NCBI GenBank assembly: GCA_945983355.1
Contig: CAMFSU010000009.1
Coordinates: 1 to 46,591, forward strand
DNA: 46,591 nucleotides
Source of the DNA: an uncultured Clostridia bacterium
Lineage (GTDB): Bacteria; Bacillota; Clostridia; Oscillospirales; Acutalibacteraceae
Direction of reading: 5' to 3'
Both the position numbers and the translations under genes were made by a program. The notes beneath the pieces are model-generated. The model was not told where the DNA came from, searched no databases, and worked only from the letters and a program-made list of their open reading frames with translations. Positions 17,502 through 24,945 of this stretch are shown here, piece after piece; the stretch's first letter is position 1; each line of letters starts with the position of its first letter.

Positions 17502-17732
17502 ATGTTAGAAAACAGAAGTAATTGCTGCAATATGTGCTGTCGCTCTAAGGTTACCGCTTGGATAATCGGTATAAGCTTGTTTGTGGTAGCACTTGTTATC
17601 GGTGCAATAATCGGCTCGTTTTTCTCGGGCTTTGTGGTTGAAAATATTGTAGCTATCGTAATTTTTGGTATAGTTTTACTGCTTGCCGCAATATTTACAG
17701 CACTTTTTGCGTATTGTAGATGTAACGACTAA
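17502..17732 (+). CDS. Small two-helix membrane protein with terminal cysteines
   Basis: 76 aa, AAAGGTG ribosome site. Residues 1-15 are Cys-rich (NCCNMCC), followed by two hydrophobic helices (about 18-42 and 47-70) and a final CRC. The helices carry G-rich faces (IGAIIGSFFSG). I do not recognise the family. The Cys clusters at both ends would lie on the same side of the membrane and could bind metal or form disulfides. It has its own downstream hairpin. Confidence 0.65.
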   Translation: MLENRSNCCNMCCRSKVTAWIIGISLFVVALVIGAIIGSFFSGFVVENIVAIVIFGIVLLLAAIFTALFAYCRCND

Positions 17733-17738
17733 ATAAAA

Positions 17739-17761
17739 AGCCGTCCATTTGGACGGCTTTA
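17739..17761 (+). terminator. Terminator after small membrane protein
   Basis: 8-bp stem AGCCGTCC/GGACGGCT (17739-17746 with 17751-17758), ATTT loop, short TTTATT tail. Confidence 0.75.
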
Positions 17762-17777
17762 TTAAAGGATGATAAAA

Positions 17778-17984
17778 ATGAAGCTTGGAAAATATCGCCA
17801 TTTCAAAGGTAATGAATATGAGGTATTAGCCATTGCCAACCACAGCGAAACAATGGAAAAAATGGTGGTTTACAAGGCACTTTACGGCGATAGAGAAATT
17901 TGGGTAAGACCGCTTTCAATGTGGGATGAGGAAATCACCCGCGACGGTAAAACCTTTAAGCGCTTTACATATATCGGTGAATAA
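17778..17984 (+). CDS. DUF1653 domain protein
   Basis: 68 aa beginning MKLGKYRHFKGNEYEVLAIA, the DUF1653 signature, and ending with VRPLSMWDEEI and RFTYIGE. The ATG at 17778 sits 8 bases after AAAGGA, whereas the ATG at 17769 overlaps that ribosome site and is rejected. A small, soluble beta-rich protein of unknown function. The MATE transporter starts 2 bases after the stop, so they are one transcript. Confidence 0.9.
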   Translation: MKLGKYRHFKGNEYEVLAIANHSETMEKMVVYKALYGDREIWVRPLSMWDEEITRDGKTFKRFTYIGE

Positions 17985-17985
17985 A

Positions 17986-19338
17986 ATGGTAAATAGTGAA
18001 TTACAGCATAAAAAAATGACCGAAACGCCAATAACACGGCTTTTGGTATCTTTGTCGCTGCCGACAGTTATAAATATGCTTTTAACCTCAATTTATAATA
18101 TGACCGACACCTATTTTGTCACAAGCTTGGGTGAAAGCGCAATAGGCGGTGTAGGTATTGTTTTTTCAATTCAGTCGCTTATTCAGGCGGTCGGTTTTGG
18201 TGTTGCAATGGGGACAGGCAGTATCGTTTCTATAAGCTTGGGTAAAAAGGATAACGAAAAAGCCAATAAAATTGCATCAAGCGGTATTATAATGGGGCTT
18301 TTGTTGGGGCTTTTGATTTCGGTTATTTGCTTTTCGTTTTTAAACCCAATTTTAAGAATTATCGGTGCTACCGAAACAATTTTACCCTATGCGCGTGACT
18401 ATGCCACGGTTATTTTAATCGCCGCACCGCTTATGTGCACCTCTTATGTAACGGGTCCGCTTTTAAGGGCAGAGGGTAGAGCAACCTATTCAATGCTTGT
18501 CGGTATTGCGGGCGGACTTATAAATATGGCACTTGACCCAATTTTCATTTTCACCTTTAATCTTGGTGTTAAGGGCGCGGCAATTGCAACTGCATTAAGT
18601 CAGGTAATCAGCTTTTCACTTGCTATTGGTTTTTATGTGTTAAATAAGGGCGTTGTTAAGCTTTCAGTAAAATATATAAGCTGTGATATTAAGGATTATT
18701 GGCTTATTTTAAAAATCGGTGCGCCAACAGTATTCAGACAAGGTCTTGGCAGTGTGGCAACCACCCTTTTAAACGGACAAGCAAAACTTTACGGCGATGC
18801 GGCAGTGGCTGCAATAAGTCTTGCCAACAAGGTTTATATGCTTATCCGTTCCATTGTTTTGGGCGTTGGTCAGGGCTTTCAGCCCATTGCAGGTTATAAC
18901 TTTGGCGCAAAGAAATTTGACCGTGTTAAAAAGGTGTTTTTGGTTGCAACAATTTTCGGCAGTGCGGCCGCCTGTCTTGGTGCTGTCGCCTGCGCGGTAG
19001 CACCAAATCAGGTTATAAGCATTTTTGGTGCCGAAAACCCCGAGGTTGTAACAATCGGCGCTCGTATGTTAATGTTTTACAGTATTGCATTGCCGTTTTT
19101 GGGCTTTTCATCATATGTTAATATGCTTTATCAGTCACTTGGCTTTGTAAAGGGTGCAACCTTTTTGGCAAGCTGCAGGCAAGGAATTTATTTTATACCG
19201 CTTATTTTAATTTTGCCGCATTTCTTTAATTTGGATGGCGTTATCATAAGCCAGTCGCTTGCCGACATATTAACATTTTTAACCTCAATACCATTTTGTA
19301 TTTGGTTTTTAAATAAAAAATTAAAAACACCTGAGTAA
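17986..19338 (+). CDS. MATE-family efflux transporter
   Basis: 450 aa with 12 predicted membrane helices in two homologous halves. The N-terminal motif TPITRLLVSLSLPTVINML then YNMTDTYFVTSLGESAIGG is typical of Firmicute MATE (NorM/DinF-like) exporters, which use Na+ or H+ gradients to extrude drugs or metabolites. Start ATG 17986, the only one outside the DUF1653 gene. Substrate unknown. The terminator hairpin overlaps its stop codon. Confidence 0.92.
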   Translation: MVNSELQHKKMTETPITRLLVSLSLPTVINMLLTSIYNMTDTYFVTSLGESAIGGVGIVFSIQSLIQAVGFGVAMGTGSIVSISLGKKDNEKANKIASSGIIMGLLLGLLISVICFSFLNPILRIIGATETILPYARDYATVILIAAPLMCTSYVTGPLLRAEGRATYSMLVGIAGGLINMALDPIFIFTFNLGVKGAAIATALSQVISFSLAIGFYVLNKGVVKLSVKYISCDIKDYWLILKIGAPTVFRQGLGSVATTLLNGQAKLYGDAAVAAISLANKVYMLIRSIVLGVGQGFQPIAGYNFGAKKFDRVKKVFLVATIFGSAAACLGAVACAVAPNQVISIFGAENPEVVTIGARMLMFYSIALPFLGFSSYVNMLYQSLGFVKGATFLASCRQGIYFIPLILILPHFFNLDGVIISQSLADILTFLTSIPFCIWFLNKKLKTPE

Positions 19339-19353
19339 TCAGGTGTTTTTTTA
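19325..19353 (+). terminator. Terminator overlapping the MATE stop codon
   Basis: 10-bp stem AAACACCTGA/TCAGGTGTTT with GTAA loop; the loop contains part of the TAA stop. Followed by a T-rich tail. Confidence 0.9.
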
Positions 19354-19411
19354 TTGAGCGGATTTAATGCACTATACAATTTAATAGCTTGTTTGAATCC
19401 CTTATTTGTAC

Positions 19412-19452
19412 AAAAATTTAAAGAGAGCAATACCTTCGGCATTACTCTCTTT
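19412..19452 (-). terminator. Terminator for tRNA-Ser
   Basis: Read on the minus strand, AAAGAGAG plus TAATGCC pairs with GGTATTG plus CTCTCTTT (two wobble pairs), followed by AAATTTTT. It starts 4 bases after the tRNA CCA. Confidence 0.7.
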
Positions 19453-19456
19453 AAAT

Positions 19457-19548
19457 TGGCGCAGAGAGAGGGATTCGAACCCTCGGTGCAGTATTAGTGC
19501 ACACACGATTTCCAATCGTGCGCCTTAGACCAGCTCAGCCATCTCTGC
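19457..19548 (-). tRNA. tRNA-Ser (anticodon GGA)
   Basis: 92-nt class II tRNA with CCA encoded (19457-19459) and a G discriminator. Acceptor arms GCAGAGA (19548-19542) and TCTCTGC pair perfectly. The anticodon loop reads TTGGAAA within CACGATTGGAAATCGTG, giving GGA. The long variable arm (TGTGCACTAATACTGCA-type) confirms serine. Confidence 0.97.
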
Positions 19549-19604
19549 ATGGCGTTTTATTAACGCCATATTAGTATAATACAACTGTGTTTAAAAATCA
19601 AGAA
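19549..19604 (-). promoter_or_regulatory. tRNA-Ser promoter with a 5' leader hairpin
   Basis: On the minus strand: TTGATT, 17-bp spacer, TATACT, upstream of the tRNA. Between promoter and tRNA, ATGGCGTT-5 nt-AACGCCAT (19549-19569) forms an 8-bp hairpin abutting the first tRNA base. Confidence 0.7.
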
Positions 19605-19618
19605 AAAGTTTTATTTTT

Positions 19619-21097
19619 TTACAGCAAAATACAAACCAAACCGTTACATCCCTCGTTTATGACGCGCTCAACTGTTTCCTGCACTCTCATTCTTGCCTCA
19701 ACCGGCATTCTTGCAAGCTTGGTATGAAGCCCTTCGTTTACAAGCTCGTGAAGTGATTTGCCGAAAATGTTAGAATCCCAAATCTTAACGGGGTCCTCTT
19801 CAAAACCCGAAAGCAAATACATTACCAAATCCTCTGACTGCTTTTCACTGCCTACAATGGGGCTAACCTCGGTGGTGATATTGGCTTTCATAAGGTGAAT
19901 TGACGGTGCCGATGCACGAAGTCGCACGCCATAGCGACCGCCCTGTTTTACAATTTCGGGCTCTTCCAATGCAAGCTCGTTTATGTCGGGCATTATAATG
20001 CCATAGCCGGTTGCCTCGCACTCTTCAAGTGCGCCTTTAACACGCGCATATTCGCGTTTAGCGTTTGCAAGCTCCTTCATACAGTCCATAAGTTCTTGCT
20101 CGTCGTTTATCACAAGACCTGTGTTTTCCGCCAAAATTTTATAGAAAAGTGACGGCTTAACATTAAGCTTTACTGTTGCACTGCCCTTGCCGAGATTTAT
20201 GCTGTCAACATCTACAAAATCAATGTTATCGCTCTTTTTAAAGGCGGCGGGAAACTTCATAATATCGCGTATGTGGCGCATGTTTTCGGCCGCCGCTTTA
20301 ACTGAAGAAATAATTTCATTTTTAAGCGGGTGGGAAAGCTCTAACGAATTTATCCAAGCAGGGTAGCAAATGCCAACCTCTTTAATAGGAAATTCAAAAA
20401 GAATTTGTGATAAAATTTCTTTAATATCCTCAACGCTTAATTCCAAGCAGTTAATTGGGGTTACAACCACGCCGTATTTTTCTGACAATTCCTCCGCTAA
20501 GGATATTGCCTCGGCAGAGTGGGGGTACATACAGTTAAGCAGCACGATAAAGGGCTTATTTATGGCTTTAAGCTCGTTTATAACTCTTTCCTCGGCTTCG
20601 GCATATTCATATCGCGGAATATCACTTATACTGCCGTCGGTTGTAATTACAAGGCCAATGGTCGAATGCTCGTTAATAACCTTTTGCGTGCCGATTTCAG
20701 CCGCCATATTAAAGGGCACGGCCTCGTCAAACCAAGGGGTACGCACCATTCGTGGCATATCACCCTCGATATAACCGAGCGAGCTTGGCACAATATACCC
20801 AACGCAGTCAATAAGCCGAACATTCATATTTGCGGTGCCGTCAAGCGAAATTTCAGCACCCTTTTCGGGCACAAATTTTGGCTCGGTTGTCATAATCGTT
20901 CTACCCGATGATGACTGCGGTAATTCGTCATTTGCGCGTTCCTTTTGATATTCGCCCGACATATTCGGAATTACCAATTTATCCATAAATTGCTTTATAA
21001 AGGTGGACTTGCCCGTTCTAACAGGTCCCACAATGCCGATATAAATGTCTCCACCCGTTCTGTCGGCAATATCCTTATATATGTTGGCGTTTGTCAT
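19619..21097 (-). CDS. spoIVA: Stage IV sporulation protein A
   Basis: 492 aa, the normal length. N-terminal MTNANIYKDIADRTGGDIYI, Walker A GPVRTGKST (24-32), Walker B region VRLIDCVGYIVPSS, and the C-terminal tail ending NGLVCILL. This ATPase polymerises on the forespore surface, is anchored by SpoVM, and is the base for spore coat assembly. It is diagnostic of an endospore-forming lineage. Ribosome site GGAGG precedes ATG 21097. Transcribed away from feoA; tRNA-Ser lies downstream on the same strand with its own promoter. Confidence 0.98.
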   Translation of the reverse strand: MTNANIYKDIADRTGGDIYIGIVGPVRTGKSTFIKQFMDKLVIPNMSGEYQKERANDELPQSSSGRTIMTTEPKFVPEKGAEISLDGTANMNVRLIDCVGYIVPSSLGYIEGDMPRMVRTPWFDEAVPFNMAAEIGTQKVINEHSTIGLVITTDGSISDIPRYEYAEAEERVINELKAINKPFIVLLNCMYPHSAEAISLAEELSEKYGVVVTPINCLELSVEDIKEILSQILFEFPIKEVGICYPAWINSLELSHPLKNEIISSVKAAAENMRHIRDIMKFPAAFKKSDNIDFVDVDSINLGKGSATVKLNVKPSLFYKILAENTGLVINDEQELMDCMKELANAKREYARVKGALEECEATGYGIIMPDINELALEEPEIVKQGGRYGVRLRASAPSIHLMKANITTEVSPIVGSEKQSEDLVMYLLSGFEEDPVKIWDSNIFGKSLHELVNEGLHTKLARMPVEARMRVQETVERVINEGCNGLVCILL

Positions 21098-21134
21098 AAC
21101 AATTTCCTCCGTTTTAAATAAACTTACCTATAAA

Positions 21135-21164
21135 AATTTATGCTGTCGTTTTTTTCTTTATGAC
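21135..21164 (-). promoter_or_regulatory. Possible sigma-E promoter of spoIVA
   Basis: Minus strand reads GTCATAAA (21164-21157), a 13-base spacer, then GCATAAATT (21143-21135), resembling the sigma-E pattern (ATA-rich -35, CATA-xx-T -10). It lies 38 bases upstream of the ATG. SpoIVA is a sigma-E gene in B. subtilis; the match here is by eye. Confidence 0.45.
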
Positions 21165-21210
21165 ACAAAAGATTTTTGTGAATAGTATATAATGTATAGG
21201 AGGGTTTATT

Positions 21211-21444
21211 TTGAAATGCCTTTATGATTTAAAAATCGGTGAAAAATGCCGTGTTGATAAAATTTTGATTTATGACAGCTTGCGCCGCCGCCTTATTGAC
21301 CTTGGATTAACGCCCGATACATTGATTGAATGTGTGGGACAAAGCCCCTTGGGTGACCCAAAGGCGTTTTTAATAAAGGGTGCGGTTATAGCACTTCGTT
21401 ATGAGGTTTGTAAAAGCATTAGAGTAACGGAGGTTTTGGCGTGA
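21211..21444 (+). CDS. feoA: Ferrous iron transport protein A
   Basis: 77-aa SH3-like protein: LKIGEKCRVDKI, RRRLIDLGLTPDTLIECVGQSPLGDP, IALRYEVCKSI match the FeoA fold. Start is TTG at 21211, seven bases after an AGGAGG ribosome site; TATAAT at 21188-21193 gives a leader of only about 10 bases. Its stop overlaps feoB by 4 bases. FeoA supports FeoB-mediated Fe2+ import. The intergenic promoter region is shared back to back with spoIVA. Confidence 0.92.
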   Translation: MKCLYDLKIGEKCRVDKILIYDSLRRRLIDLGLTPDTLIECVGQSPLGDPKAFLIKGAVIALRYEVCKSIRVTEVLA

Positions 21445-23291
21445 GTAATTTTATTACCGTAGCTCTTGCGGGCAACCCCAATGTTGGCAAAAGCACAATT
21501 TTTAATGCCCTTACGGGTATGAAACAGCACACAGGCAACTGGACAGGCAAAACGGTTGATTCGGCTCTCGGTTATTTTAAAACTGAAAAACATCACTACC
21601 GCCTTGTTGACTTACCCGGCACATATTCACTTATTCCACATTCAGCAGAGGAAAAAATCGCAAGAGATTATATTTATAATGAAAAGCCCGAGGCGGTAAT
21701 TGTGGTGTGTGATGCCACCTGTTTAGAGCGTAACCTGAACCTTGTTTTGCAAACTAAAAAAATAGCCCGCAGGGTAATTGTTTGTGTGAATTTGCTTGAC
21801 GAGGCCGAAAAAAAAGGAATTTCGGTTAATCTTAAGCTTTTATCCCACCGCCTTGGCGTTAAGGTTGTTGGCGTGGTTGCAAGGCAAAAGAAAACCATAA
21901 AAAATTTGCTTTATGCACTTGATGAGGCGGTTGAAAACGATGAATTAACCGCCGAGGGTGATGATTTTTTAAATTACGAATTACAAGAAGAGCTTGCCAT
22001 AAGCACAGTAAAAACCGCAGAAAAAATTTTTAACGGCGTGGTTACATATAAAAATGAAAATTATCAAAACCGCGACCGCAAAATAGATAAAATTCTTACA
22101 AGCCGTGCCTTTGGTTATCCCTTAATGCTTTTACTTTTATGCCTTATTTTTTGGATAACCATAAGCGGTGCCAACTATCCGTCCGACCTATTATTTTCAG
22201 CGTTTTCGTGGGTTGAAGCAAAGCTTTCGCAGTTTTTGAATTTAATTCATTTCCCAACCGTTATTCACGATGCTTTGGTTTTTGGCATTTTTCGTACCGC
22301 CTCCTTTGTGGTGTCGGTTATGCTGCCGCCAATGGCAATTTTCTTCCCACTTTTCACCCTGCTTGAAGATTTGGGCTATCTTCCGAGGGTGGCGTATAAC
22401 CTTGATAAGCCCTTTAAAAAATGTAACGCTTGCGGAAAACAAGCACTTACAATGTGTATGGGCTTTGGCTGTAATGCAGTAGGGGTTACGGGATGCAGAA
22501 TTATCGACTCGCCGCGTGAACGCTTGCTTGCAATTTTAACAAACACCTTTGTGCCTTGCAACGGGCGTTTCCCCACAATTATTTCAATAATAACAATGTT
22601 TTTGGCGGTGGGTGGCGGTATGCTGGCATCATTTTCGGCAACCGCTATATTAACCCTTGTAATTGTGTTTGGCATTTTTATGACATTTTTGGCAACAAAG
22701 TTGTTGTCGGCAACTGTTTTAAAGGGTGTGCCGTCAAACTTCATTTTAGAAATGCCACCCTACCGCAAGCCCGAATTTTTAAAGGTTATTGTGCGCTCGG
22801 TTTTAGACAGAACGGTTTATGTGCTAGGCCGTGCGCTTATTACCGCCATTCCCGCAGGGCTTATAATTTTTATAATGTCTAATGTGTCGGTCGGGGATAA
22901 AACCCTGATTTTATACTGTGCAGATTTTTTAAATCCCTTTGCACAGCTTATGGGACTTGACGGTGTGATTTTGCTCGGCTTTATTCTGGGCTTCCCCGCA
23001 AATGAAATTGTTGTGCCGATAATCATTATGGCATACACAGGGGCGGGTGTTATAAGCGGTGGTATGAATTTGCAAAATGTGGCAGAGCTTTTTATATCAA
23101 ACGGATGGGATGTAACTACTGCAATTTCTATGATAATTTTTTCGCTTTGCCATTGGCCCTGCGCCACCACGGTTTTAACCATTAAAAAGGAAACGGGCAG
23201 TGTTAAATGGACATTGCTTTCGGTCATACTGCCTACTGCCTTGGGTATTGCTCTTTGTATGCTTTTCAACCTAATTGTAAAATTTTTGTAA
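21441..23291 (+). CDS. feoB: Ferrous iron transport protein B
   Basis: 616 aa, GTG start. N-terminal G domain: G1 GNPNVGKST, G3 DLPGTYSL, G4 NLLD; then a helical GDI-like spacer and a ~10-helix permease with CNACGKQALTMCMGFGCNAVG and the second Gate motif GFPANEI. GTP-regulated Fe2+ uptake across the cytoplasmic membrane. Shorter than E. coli FeoB (773 aa), in line with compact Gram-positive forms. Coupled to feoA by GTGA overlap. No Fur-type box was seen upstream of feoA. Confidence 0.95.
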   Translation: MSNFITVALAGNPNVGKSTIFNALTGMKQHTGNWTGKTVDSALGYFKTEKHHYRLVDLPGTYSLIPHSAEEKIARDYIYNEKPEAVIVVCDATCLERNLNLVLQTKKIARRVIVCVNLLDEAEKKGISVNLKLLSHRLGVKVVGVVARQKKTIKNLLYALDEAVENDELTAEGDDFLNYELQEELAISTVKTAEKIFNGVVTYKNENYQNRDRKIDKILTSRAFGYPLMLLLLCLIFWITISGANYPSDLLFSAFSWVEAKLSQFLNLIHFPTVIHDALVFGIFRTASFVVSVMLPPMAIFFPLFTLLEDLGYLPRVAYNLDKPFKKCNACGKQALTMCMGFGCNAVGVTGCRIIDSPRERLLAILTNTFVPCNGRFPTIISIITMFLAVGGGMLASFSATAILTLVIVFGIFMTFLATKLLSATVLKGVPSNFILEMPPYRKPEFLKVIVRSVLDRTVYVLGRALITAIPAGLIIFIMSNVSVGDKTLILYCADFLNPFAQLMGLDGVILLGFILGFPANEIVVPIIIMAYTGAGVISGGMNLQNVAELFISNGWDVTTAISMIIFSLCHWPCATTVLTIKKETGSVKWTLLSVILPTALGIALCMLFNLIVKFL

Positions 23292-23296
23292 AAATA

Positions 23297-23325
23297 TTGC
23301 ATTTAAAAAAGTTTTGTGCTATACT
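23297..23325 (+). promoter_or_regulatory. Promoter of pdxK
   Basis: TTGCAT (23297-23302), 17-bp spacer, TATACT (23320-23325), 30 bases before the ATG. No terminator for feoB is evident in the 63-base gap. Confidence 0.65.
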
Positions 23326-23354
23326 TTCTCCATTAAAGAAAAGAGGCGTTTTAA

Positions 23355-24182
23355 ATGGTATACCCCAAAATTTTAACAATTCAGGACATCTCTTGTGTTG
23401 GACAGTGTTCTTTAACAGTTGCTTTGCCGATTATTTCGGCTTGCGGTGTTGAAACCTGTATATTACCTTCTGCGGTTTTATCAACCCATACTGCAGGCTT
23501 TAGCGGCTTCACCTTCCGCGATTTAACCGATGATATGCCCGATATAAGCAGGCATTGGCAAAAAGAAAATATCAAGTTTGACGGCATTTACACCGGTTAT
23601 CTTGGCAGCACAAAGCAAATAGGTTATGTTATTGATATTATCAAAAACCATAATAAAGACGGTGCAAAAGCAATTATAGACCCTGCTATGGCTGACAATG
23701 GCAAGCTTTATCCTTTATTTAATCAAGAATATGTTGAGGCAATGAAGGGACTTTGCGCTTGTGCCGATTATGTTGTGCCAAATATTACCGAAGCTGCTTT
23801 TTTGACCGATATGGAATATAAAACCGAATATGACCGTGCTTATATTGATGAAATGGTTGAAAAGCTTGTAGCACTTGGTGCTAAAAATGTTATTCTTACC
23901 GGTGTTTCTTACCGTGCGGGTTATACAGGCATTGTTGTGTTTGAAAACGGCGAATATAATTATTATGAGCACGAATTTTTGCCCAATAGCTGCCACGGCA
24001 CAGGTGATATTTATGCATCTGCCTTTACAGGTGCTTTGATAAAGGGTAAAACCGCGTTTGAAGCCGCAAAAATTGCTGCAGATTACACAGTTGAGTGTAT
24101 AAAGCAAACGGCAACTGAAGAAAACCATTGGTATGGCGCCAAATTCGAGCCCGCCCTTAAAACACTTATTGAAATGCTCTAA
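23355..24182 (+). CDS. pdxK: Pyridoxamine/pyridoxal kinase (ribokinase fold)
   Basis: 275 aa. KILTIQDISCVGQCSLTVALPI and VLSTHTAGFSGFTFRDL are typical of the PdxK/PdxY-like branch in Clostridia; the C-terminal LPNSCHGTGDIYASAFTGAL contains the ribokinase GTGD anion hole and catalytic Asp. It phosphorylates B6 vitamers to give PLP or PMP (salvage). The gene has its own promoter and is followed by the tRNA-Gly region. Vitamer preference cannot be deduced. Confidence 0.93.
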   Translation: MVYPKILTIQDISCVGQCSLTVALPIISACGVETCILPSAVLSTHTAGFSGFTFRDLTDDMPDISRHWQKENIKFDGIYTGYLGSTKQIGYVIDIIKNHNKDGAKAIIDPAMADNGKLYPLFNQEYVEAMKGLCACADYVVPNITEAAFLTDMEYKTEYDRAYIDEMVEKLVALGAKNVILTGVSYRAGYTGIVVFENGEYNYYEHEFLPNSCHGTGDIYASAFTGALIKGKTAFEAAKIAADYTVECIKQTATEENHWYGAKFEPALKTLIEML

Positions 24183-24196
24183 TATTTTTTAAAAAA

Positions 24197-24239
24197 ATAC
24201 CACAAAATGCTTGACTAACTCGGCATTTTGTGGTATTCT
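24197..24239 (+). promoter_or_regulatory. tRNA-Gly promoter embedded in a perfect palindrome
   Basis: TTGACT (24211-24216), 17-bp spacer, TATTCT (24234-24239), with tRNA starting at 24255. The spacer and -10 overlap the 3' arm of a perfect 14-bp stem ATACCACAAAATGC/GCATTTTGTGGTAT (24197-24210 with 24223-24236). On the minus strand the hairpin is followed by T7, a terminator configuration. Confidence 0.7.
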
Positions 24240-24254
24240 AACCTTTGTTGAAAC

Positions 24255-24329
24255 GCGGGTGTAGTTCAACGGCTAGAATCCCAGCCTTCCAAGCTGGTTG
24301 TGTGGGTTCGATTCCCATCACCCGCTCCA
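24255..24329 (+). tRNA. tRNA-Gly (anticodon TCC)
   Basis: 75 nt with encoded CCA (24327-24329). Acceptor GCGGGTG pairs with CACCCGC; anticodon stem CCAGC/GCTGG encloses CTTCCAA, giving TCC; T-loop TTCGATT. Followed after two bases by a strong terminator. Confidence 0.97.
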
Positions 24330-24331
24330 CG

Positions 24332-24371
24332 AAAAAAGTCACTTTTGTCTACCGACAAAGGTGACTTTTTT
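24332..24371 (+). terminator. tRNA-Gly terminator, left part of repeated unit
   Basis: 18-bp stem with one wobble (24332-24349 with 24354-24371), TACC loop, T6 end. Identical to the tRNA-Arg terminator at 31549-31588. Confidence 0.92.
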
Positions 24372-24548
24372 CAATGATATCCGTTCCTGGCAGAACGGAT
24401 GATATAGCTGATGCTATGATATCTGCTGTGCAGATGATATATGCCTGCGGCATATGAAGGAACGGATATTATATCATATTTGCAACGCAAATATATCATG
24501 CGGCGCAAGCCGTATATCATATTGCGCAAGCGATATATCATTGAAAAA
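24367..24548 (+). repeat. Hairpin-array element, copy A
   Basis: 182 bp bounded by a perfect 14-nt inverted repeat (TTTTTCAATGATAT at 24367-24380; ATATCATTGAAAAA at 24535-24548). The left half carries ATGATAT at 24374, 24399, 24416 and 24434; the right half carries the inverse ATATCAT at 24471, 24493, 24514 and 24535. Between them lie short palindromes with 3-6-nt loops, for example ATCTGC-TGT-GCAGAT and ATTTGC-AAC-GCAAAT. A longer pairing, ATATCCGTTCC (24377-24387) with GGAACGGATAT (24459-24469), encloses the left half. No coding capacity. About 75-80% similar to copy B by eye. Confidence 0.88.
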
Positions 24549-24569
24549 CATAACAAATTATGATATAAT
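24541..24569 (+). promoter_or_regulatory. Promoter at right end of element A
   Basis: TTGAAA (24541-24546) lies inside the right terminal inverted repeat; 17-bp spacer; TATAAT (24564-24569). It would start transcription about 15 bases before the ribosome site of the four-helix-bundle gene. Confidence 0.8.
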
Positions 24570-24591
24570 TCCAAAGAAAGTAGGTGCTTTT

Positions 24592-24945
24592 ATGTCCGAA
24601 AACAAATTACTTGATTTATCTTTTGAATTTGCAGTTGCTATTGTTAATCTTGTGGATGATGTAACTGCGCCGAAAAGTTCCTATATGACTGATCAACTTG
24701 CAAGATCAGGTACATCAGTAGGTGCCAATATTCACGAAGCGCAGTATGCACAGAGCAAAAAGGACTTTGTCGCCAAGTTAGAAATTGCCTTGAAGGAATC
24801 CAACGAAACAAGCTACTGGTTAAAGCTGATGTATCAAACCAAGAGAATAGATACAGCTACATATCAATATACCGAGAAACTTTGCGGCAATATCCGTAGG
24901 TTGCTGATTGCATCTTGCAAGACTGCAAAGGAGAGTTCGAAATGA
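24592..24945 (+). CDS. Four-helix-bundle protein (23S rRNA intervening-sequence/S23 family)
   Basis: 117 aa. LLDLSFEFAVAIVNL, then QLARSGTSVGANIHEAQYAQSK and KLEIALKESNETSYWLKLM, is the signature of the small four-helix-bundle family first described from ORFs within 23S rRNA intervening sequences; related to the Avd accessory protein of diversity-generating retroelements. No reverse transcriptase or variable-repeat region is present here. Start at ATG 24592, behind GTAGG and the element-borne promoter; the frame runs back into the repeat without support. Stop overlaps the next gene (ATGA). The molecular role is uncertain, probably nucleic-acid binding. Confidence 0.85.
   Translation: MSENKLLDLSFEFAVAIVNLVDDVTAPKSSYMTDQLARSGTSVGANIHEAQYAQSKKDFVAKLEIALKESNETSYWLKLMYQTKRIDTATYQYTEKLCGNIRRLLIASCKTAKESSK

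Noticed and set aside
21171-21193. Fur box upstream of feoA
   Set aside because: No clear palindromic 7-1-7 or TTATAAT-N-ATTATAA-like site around the feoA -10; only scattered AT-rich sequence.
22376-22744. 122-aa minus-strand ORF within feoB (and the similar one at 22817-23302)
   Set aside because: Antisense shadows of the FeoB membrane domain, with no ribosome site or domain.
24367-24548. CRISPR-like array
   Set aside because: The regularly spaced ATGATAT/ATATCAT motifs are only 7 nt, are inverted in the second half, and the sequences between them are themselves palindromes. No cas genes are present.
24454-24591. N-terminal extension of the four-helix-bundle protein (start at 24454)
   Set aside because: The extra 46 codons translate the hairpin repeat. 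The conserved domain, ribosome site and promoter all point to ATG 24592.
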